From assembly GCA_026745465.1 (NCBI GenBank), contig JACYXH010000001.1, positions 793,501 through 857,500 of the forward strand: 64,000 nt of DNA, given 5' to 3'. This stretch comes from Lota lota. Its lineage: Eukaryota; Chordata; Actinopteri; Gadiformes; Lotidae. Positions 58,901-64,000 of this stretch are shown here, piece by piece (the stretch's first letter is position 1; each line of letters opens with the position of its first letter). Below the pieces are notes generated by a model. It did not search any database. It was given only the letters and a program-made list of their open reading frames with translations, and had not been told where the DNA came from. The translations under genes were made by a program, and so were the position numbers.

Positions 58901-60396
58901 TGTTTTGGAAAGACGTGTGTATGGTAGTCAACAGCGAGGGACAAATGCTTTTTTGATCCCTTTTGAATTGTGCCACGAAGAACACACATGATGTTTGTCA
59001 ATTGAAAGGTGACTTTTCAAGACAAAGAAGTCAGTTTCTTGAGACCAATCCTTCCTCCCTGCTGAGTAACGCCTCGTCACAAGTCCATCCTTAACACTGT
59101 GTAAATATGTACTTAGAGTCATGTTACTTATGTCATAACTTTATCTCTTTTATGCCCAGAGCCGTTGAAGCTAACGTTAACTTGTGTGTTTTGTACCGGG
59201 ATGTAGTCACACATGCAACAAGTCTTGCTCATTCTTTCTCTTCCTGACTGATAAAAGGACCACGAGTCACTGGATAAAACAAATCAGATAATTTGCCCGA
59301 TTTTGTGGCCGATTTCCCCCTTCCGATTCTGGTCAGCAAAGCCCCGATTTGTTGATGGTTCTACCAATATATTTTCTGATATGAACCTGTGGTGTGGTGT
59401 ATATTAAGAGTGTTTGTACCAATGGCGGCCTCACCGATTTAAAATTGCAAATATTAAACATGTTCAATATTTACGATCCGATATCCTGTAGTGTGGGAGG
59501 AACCCAGAGGACAGCCACGTAGGCAATTGATTGTCACGTGGAAAAGACAATTCATCAAGTAATCATAGCAGAAGCCATGGCGGCAAATGTGAGGTCTCAT
59601 CTACAATTCACGATGCAAGGTGTACAATCCATCCAAAAAACGATTGCAAAAGCTAAGAAAAACCCGCTCACACTAAAAAAAGCCCTGCAATTGCAATGCT
59701 CCATAACAGCTAAATGAGATGAAGCTCAGAGAAATGGCCCCTCTTTACAGTGCAGCATTTGACCTATGACAGAGGCGTACAGAGAGAGAGAAACATAGAT
59801 GAAATCATTTTATTTTCTTCCTTCCTTTGGATTCATATTTTAGTTGTATTTATTTTAGAAAATAGCCCAGTGTGACAGTCCCCTTTAACTGTGTTTTTGG
59901 TTGTTGACGTAGTGAAGTATGGAGTAGCTGCAGCAGGATAATCTGGGACTCAACTTTCCACGCCCATGCAAACACACACACTTTAGTCATTAGACTAAAT
60001 ACTGTGTATGGAGAGATGCATTGCATATTGACTCCAGGCAGAGTCTAGACAATTGAAACACAAACACGTCAATGTATTTCTCAGTGGACATTTCTCCTTT
60101 CCTATTATTTCCTGTGCTGGCTCTTTGAGATAAAAAACAATGACACAAGTCCAACAATGTTTCTCCCCTTCACAGGAATAATGAACGGACAGCTACAGTT
60201 AGCTTGTTGTCTCTAAGCCCACGCACACGTTCTTGTCCTGTTGCCTTTGTCCTCACAAAGCATTTTAGGATCCATTTTGCAGTAAAGTAGCAAAGTTTGT
60301 GCCTGTCTGAAAGCAGCACAAATCTATTGTCGACTTGTTCCATTAGAAACACCTCAGACACACTGAGGTGCTGGTTCACACCTGTTGAATTGTTCC
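58901..60396. other. intergenic, no gene seen
   Basis: No supported feature. Confidence 0.45.
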
Positions 60397-60445
60397 ATCG
60401 TGTGTGTGTGTGTGGGTGTGGGTGTGGGTGTGGGTGTCGGTGTGC
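60397..60445. repeat. (GT)n/(GTGGGT)n microsatellite
   Basis: GT repeats grading into GTGGGT hexamers. Confidence 0.95.
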
Positions 60446-60980
60446 ATGTGTCATAGGGAACTTTAAGCTCTGGGTTATGAGATAGAAGCTCATTAGAGAA
60501 CAGAGGGATATAAACCAAGGACTCAGTATACCCCATGTTCCTGTTTCCATCCACATTACATTCTAAGCGTGTACAGCTATACGTATCTAAGGCTAGTTTA
60601 CATATACAGAACACATGCAGATGAGCAACGGAATATTTTGTTGTTTGTTGTGTTTTACTCTTATGGAAGGACAATGGGGCTGTCCTCCCGAAACTGGGAA
60701 TCATCCAGATGCTCCTGTTTTGAGGCTATTCAAATTTGACATTAGAATTTATGTGTACATTGGCATTCCATCGATACACAACATGGTTTTGGTTTTTGTA
60801 TTATACTAATAGTTAACACATTATTGTACAGTCCATTGGAAGTCTCTCATTTTGTTTATTCATTGTTGCAATAACATACAAGTAATTATAATGCAATGCA
60901 ATTAAACAGTTGATGCCATACAAATGACCAAATGTTGGTCATTTGGTTCCCAACCAGCTCTGCTGTAACCGAGTGAACGC
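60446..60980. other. intergenic, no gene seen
   Basis: No supported feature. Confidence 0.45.
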
Positions 60981-60981
60981 C

Positions 60982-61053
60982 TGCGAGAGCGGCGCACCAG
61001 ACTCAGCGCAGACCCCTACCACGCACACACACGCTGGGGCGAGCTCTGTGGAG
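60982..61053 (+). repeat. inverted repeat arm A (72 bp)
   Basis: Contains CTCAGCGCAGACCCCTACCA and CGCACACACACGCTGGGGCG, leading into the first minisatellite unit. The reverse complement lies at 61981-62052. Confidence 0.88.
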
Positions 61054-61402
61054 GGGGCTTTCACTGGCTGGGGCGAGCTCTGTGGAGGGGGCTTTCACTC
61101 GGTGGGGCGAGCTCTGTGGAGGGGGCTTTCACTCGCTGGGGCGAGCTCTGTGGAGGGGGCTTTCACTCGGTGGGGCGAGCTCTGTGGAGGGGGCTTTCAC
61201 TCGGTGGGGCGAGCTCTGTGGAGGGGGCTTTCACTCGCTGGGGCGAGCTCTGTGGAGGGGGCTTTCACTGGGTGGGGCGAGCTCTGTGGAGGGGGCTTTC
61301 ACTGGGTGGGGCGAGCTCTGTGGAGGGGGCTTTCACTGGGTGGGGCGAGCTCTGTGGAGGGGGCTTTCACTGGGTGGGGCGAGCTCTGTGGAGGGGGCTT
61401 TC
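61034..61402 (+). repeat. 34-bp minisatellite, about 11 copies
   Basis: The unit holds TGGGGCGAGCTCTGTGGAGG and GGGCTTTCACTSG. Variation is almost confined to the TCGG/TCGC/TGGG/TGGC stretch between units. Because 34 is not a multiple of 3 and no unit phase contains a stop on this strand, all three plus-strand frames are open; these are not genes. Confidence 0.97.
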
Positions 61403-61405
61403 TGA

Positions 61406-61894
61406 CTTCCACTGACTTCCTTCACACAGCACTGACTCATGATATTCTAGGAATTGTTATTTTTGGAGCGTTTTTCCAAATAAAACATGTTTTAACCAAT
61501 TGAACCTTTTCAGAAATTCAAAGAATTTCAAAGAATTTCAAAGAATTGGAAGAAACGATGATGTGGTCTTAATGTCTGTGTGTCCATTTAGAAACGCACC
61601 GCTGTGACGCAGCGCTATGTACAGCCTACGTTGTTTGGATGATATAACTATCGCAACGTTTCTCCAGCCGAAACGTTGACCATTTCCTTAATTGCTTCAA
61701 GACGATACAGGGTACTTCAGAGCTTACGGATGCTACGGCCTTTCAGCATTTCACCATCAGCATTTCACCCAGTGGGTTATGGGACCCATCCATTTCTATA
61801 GTCATAAGCACACACGCTGTGATTCCTTTTCGGACTGAAAGAGGACTAGCAATTGTGTCTTGGTCCTGATTGTGTTACCCTCTCTGTATATTCA
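61406..61894. other. loop region between inverted arms, no gene seen
   Basis: Unique-looking sequence with a short AAAGAATTTC triplication near 61517-61545. Confidence 0.5.
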
Positions 61895-61922
61895 GTGTGT
61901 GTGTGTGTGTGTGTGTGTGTGG
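61895..61922. repeat. (GT)n microsatellite
   Basis: About 13 GT repeats. Confidence 0.95.
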
Positions 61923-61980
61923 GTTCTCCCGCTGGCTCTTTGCGTGGATGCCCTCCATGACACCAGCGTCCTGGCTCAAC

Positions 61981-62052
61981 CCTCCACAGAGCTCGCCCCA
62001 GCGTGTGTGTGCGTGGTGGGTCTGCGCTGAGCCTGCTGTAGCGCTCTCGCAG
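61981..62052 (-). repeat. inverted repeat arm B (72 bp)
   Basis: Reverse complement of arm A, including one partial 34-bp minisatellite unit (CCTCCACAGAGCTCGCCCCA), with differences mainly around 62030-62043. Confidence 0.88.
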
Positions 62053-62280
62053 AGAGACCATTCATTCATCCCGGTGACGTGGTCTCTGTTGTCCCAGCGC
62101 ATGCATGATTCAGCTGACATGGTGGCTAACGGCCTCTGCTTGTTCACCTCAGCACCTGGTCCATTCTTCTGGTCCCTCAGGCTGCACACGCCATCATTTC
62201 CCCCACAGAGGAGAGATAAACGGGAGCACTTAGAGGAGGACCATGGTCCCTCTGGTGCTCTACGTGTTCTTCTGAGTGTG

Positions 62281-64000
62281 ACATGGTTCTGGTTCTGGTC
62301 CTGTTCCTGTTCCTGGTCCTGGTCCTGGTCCTGTTCCTGGTCCTGGTCCTACTCCTGGACCAGGGCTGAGGTCCTGGTCCTTGTCCTGGGCTGAGGTCAT
62401 GGTCCTGTTCCTGGTCCTGGTCCTGGGCTGAGGTCCTGGTCCTGGGCTGAGGTCCTGGTCCTGGTCCTGGGCTGAGGTCCTGGTCCTGGGCTGAGGTTAT
62501 GGTCCTGGTCCTGGTCCTACTCCTGGTCCTGTTCCTGGGCTGAGGTCCTGGTCCTGGTCTTGGTCTTGGTCTTGGTCTTGGTCTTGGTCTTGGTCCTGGT
62601 CCTGGGCAGAGGTCCTGTTCCTGGGCTGAGGTCCTGGGCCTGGTCCTGGTCCTGGTCCTGGTCCTGGTCATGGTCCTGGTCCTGGGCTGAGGTCATGGTC
62701 CTGGACCTGGGCAGAGGTCATGGTCCTGGTCCTGGGCTGAGGTCATGGTCCTGGTCCTGGTCCTGGGCTGAGGTCCTGGTCCTGGGCTGAGGTCCTGGTC
62801 CTGGTCCTGGGCAGAGGTCCTGGTCCTGGTCCTGGGCTGAGGTCCTGGTCCTGGGCAGAGGTCCTGGTCCTGGGCTGAGGTCATGGTTCTGGTCCTGGTC
62901 CTGGGCTGAGGTCATGGTCCTGGACCTGGTCCTGGGCTGAGGTCATGGTCCTGGACCTGGGCAGAGGTCCTGGTCCTGGTCCTGGTCCTGGGCAGAGGTC
63001 ATGGTTCTGGTCCTGGGCTGAGGTCATGGTCCTGGACCTGGTCCTGGGCTGAGGTCATGGTCCTGGACCTGGGCAGAGGTCCTGGTCCTGGTCCTGGGCT
63101 GAGGTCCTGGTCCTAGTCCTGGGCTGAGGTTATGGTCCTGGTCCTACTCCTGGTCCTGTTCCTGGGCTGAGGTCCTGGTCCTGGTCTTTGTCTTGGTCTT
63201 GGTCTTGGTCTTGGTCTTGGTCCTGGTCCTGGTCCTGGGCTGAGGTCATGGTCCTGGTCCTGGTCTTGGTCCTGGTCCTGGGCTGAGGTCATGGTCCTGT
63301 TCCTGGTCCTGGTCCTGGGCTGAGGTCCTGGTCCTGGGCTGAGGTCCTGGTCCTGGTCCTGGGCTGAGGTCCTGGTCCTAGTCCTGGGCTGAGGTTATGG
63401 TCCTGGTCCTGGTCCTACTCCTGGTCCTGTTCCTGGGCTGAGGTCCTGGTCCTGGTCTTTGTCTGGTCTTGGTCTTGGTCTTGGTCCTGGTCCTGGTCCT
63501 GGGCAGAGGTCCTGTTCCTGGGCTGAGGTCCTGGTCCTGGGCTGAGGTCCTGGTCCTGGTCCTGGGCTGAGGTCCTGGTCCTGGTCCTGGGCAGAGGTCC
63601 TGGTCCTGGGCTGAGGTCATGGTCATGGTCCTGGACCTGGGCAGAGGTCATGGTTCTGGTCCTGGTCCTGGGCTGAGGTCATAGTCCTGGTCCTGGGCTG
63701 AGGTCATGGTCCTGGTCCTGGTCTTGGTCCTGGTCCTGGGCTGAGGACATGGTCCTGGTCCTGGTCCTGGGCTGAAGTCCTGGTCCTGGTCCTGGGCTGA
63801 GGTCCTGGTCCTGGGCTGAGGTCATGGTCCTGGTCCTGGGCTGAGGTCATGGTCCTGGTCCTGGTCCTACTCCTGGTCCTGGTCCTACTCCTGGTCCTGG
63901 TCCTGTTCCTGGGCTGAGGTCCTGGTCCTGGTCCTGGTCCTGGAACTGGGCAGAGGTCATGGTCCTGGTCCTTGTCCTGGGCTGAGGTCATGGTCCTGGT
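62281..64000 (+). repeat. GGTCCT-based composite minisatellite, runs off the window
   Basis: Runs of the hexamer GGTCCT (also GGTCTT, GTTCCT, CTCCTA variants) are punctuated by GGGCTGAGGTC or GGGCAGAGGTC, often followed by ATGGTCCTGG. A block beginning GGTTATGGTCCTGGTCC and passing through CTACTCCTGGTCCTGTTCC to a GGTCTT run recurs near 62496, 63129 and 63393, showing higher-order duplication. Long Asp/Gln/Pro/Arg and Val/Leu frames across it are artefacts of the 6-base period. Confidence 0.96.

Noticed and set aside
62177-63991. Asp/Gln/Pro/Arg-rich collagen-like proteins
   Set aside because: Artefacts of the hexamer array; no start context, splice sites or non-repetitive domain.

Overview
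This window looks like intergenic, transposon- and satellite-rich DNA from a ray-finned fish. The evidence is three different Tc1/mariner copies (one of the Passport type), several hAT relics, a DIRS-type relic, LTR relics, relics of multi-copy teleost gene families (SAMD3-like, SWIM/PHD), long CA/CT/TA microsatellites and many minisatellites. A pike- or salmon-like fish is plausible from the transposon families, but that is inference. I found no intact host gene, no rRNA or tRNA gene and no CRISPR array. Nearly every longer open frame is either transposase or an artefact of a short tandem repeat.

Layout. 0.85-2.1 kb: a decayed hAT transposase. 5.6-6.9 kb: a near-complete Tc1 element with two lesions. 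6.9-8.9 kb: a 47-bp satellite array with an internal higher-order duplication; the same satellite returns in the opposite orientation at 13.56-14.08 kb. Between them lie a hAT C-terminal relic (9.5-10.0 kb) and an end-to-end but decayed GTF2IRD2-like hAT (10.84-13.56 kb). A Passport Tc1 (14.09-15.43 kb) sits in the inverted satellite; its transposase frame is open, but its 3' end is replaced by a hAT terminus. 15.7-16.9 kb: two minisatellites. 17.75-18.06 kb: a solo LTR. 20.2 kb: a tRNA-like SINE head. 22.9-23.8 kb: CAGY and CA repeats.

24.7-29.6 kb, minus strand: a decayed two-part locus, a C2H2 zinc-finger gene followed by a SAMD3-like PB1-type gene with recognisable splice sites. A 1.7-kb solo LTR with a 4-bp target duplication splits one zinc-finger exon. 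30.1-31.7 kb: a third Tc1 element beside a TA microsatellite. 32.9 kb: a possible LTR. 35.9-39.97 kb: a hAT-like non-autonomous element, a 1.5-kb 20-bp minisatellite and a MITE. 41.8-44.3 kb: SWIM and PHD-finger remnants on the plus strand facing a DDE_4 transposase remnant on the minus strand, a pairing that fits an ISL2EU-type transposon, followed by a fragment of another multi-copy family. 49.7-52.2 kb: a DIRS-like fossil with a perfect 50-bp inverted repeat and a nested MITE. 55.9-57.2 kb: a young LTR element without recognisable gag or pol. 58.15-58.9 kb: a gypsy fossil. 61.0-62.1 kb: a 34-bp minisatellite flanked by inverted copies of its seed sequence. 62.3 kb to the end: a GGTCCT-based composite array that runs out of the window.

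The genes do not form a working pathway. The window records layered insertion, decay and tandem expansion. The points most worth following are the inverted satellite pair, the split zinc-finger/SAMD3-like locus, the SWIM/PHD plus DDE_4 pair and the recent short LTR element.
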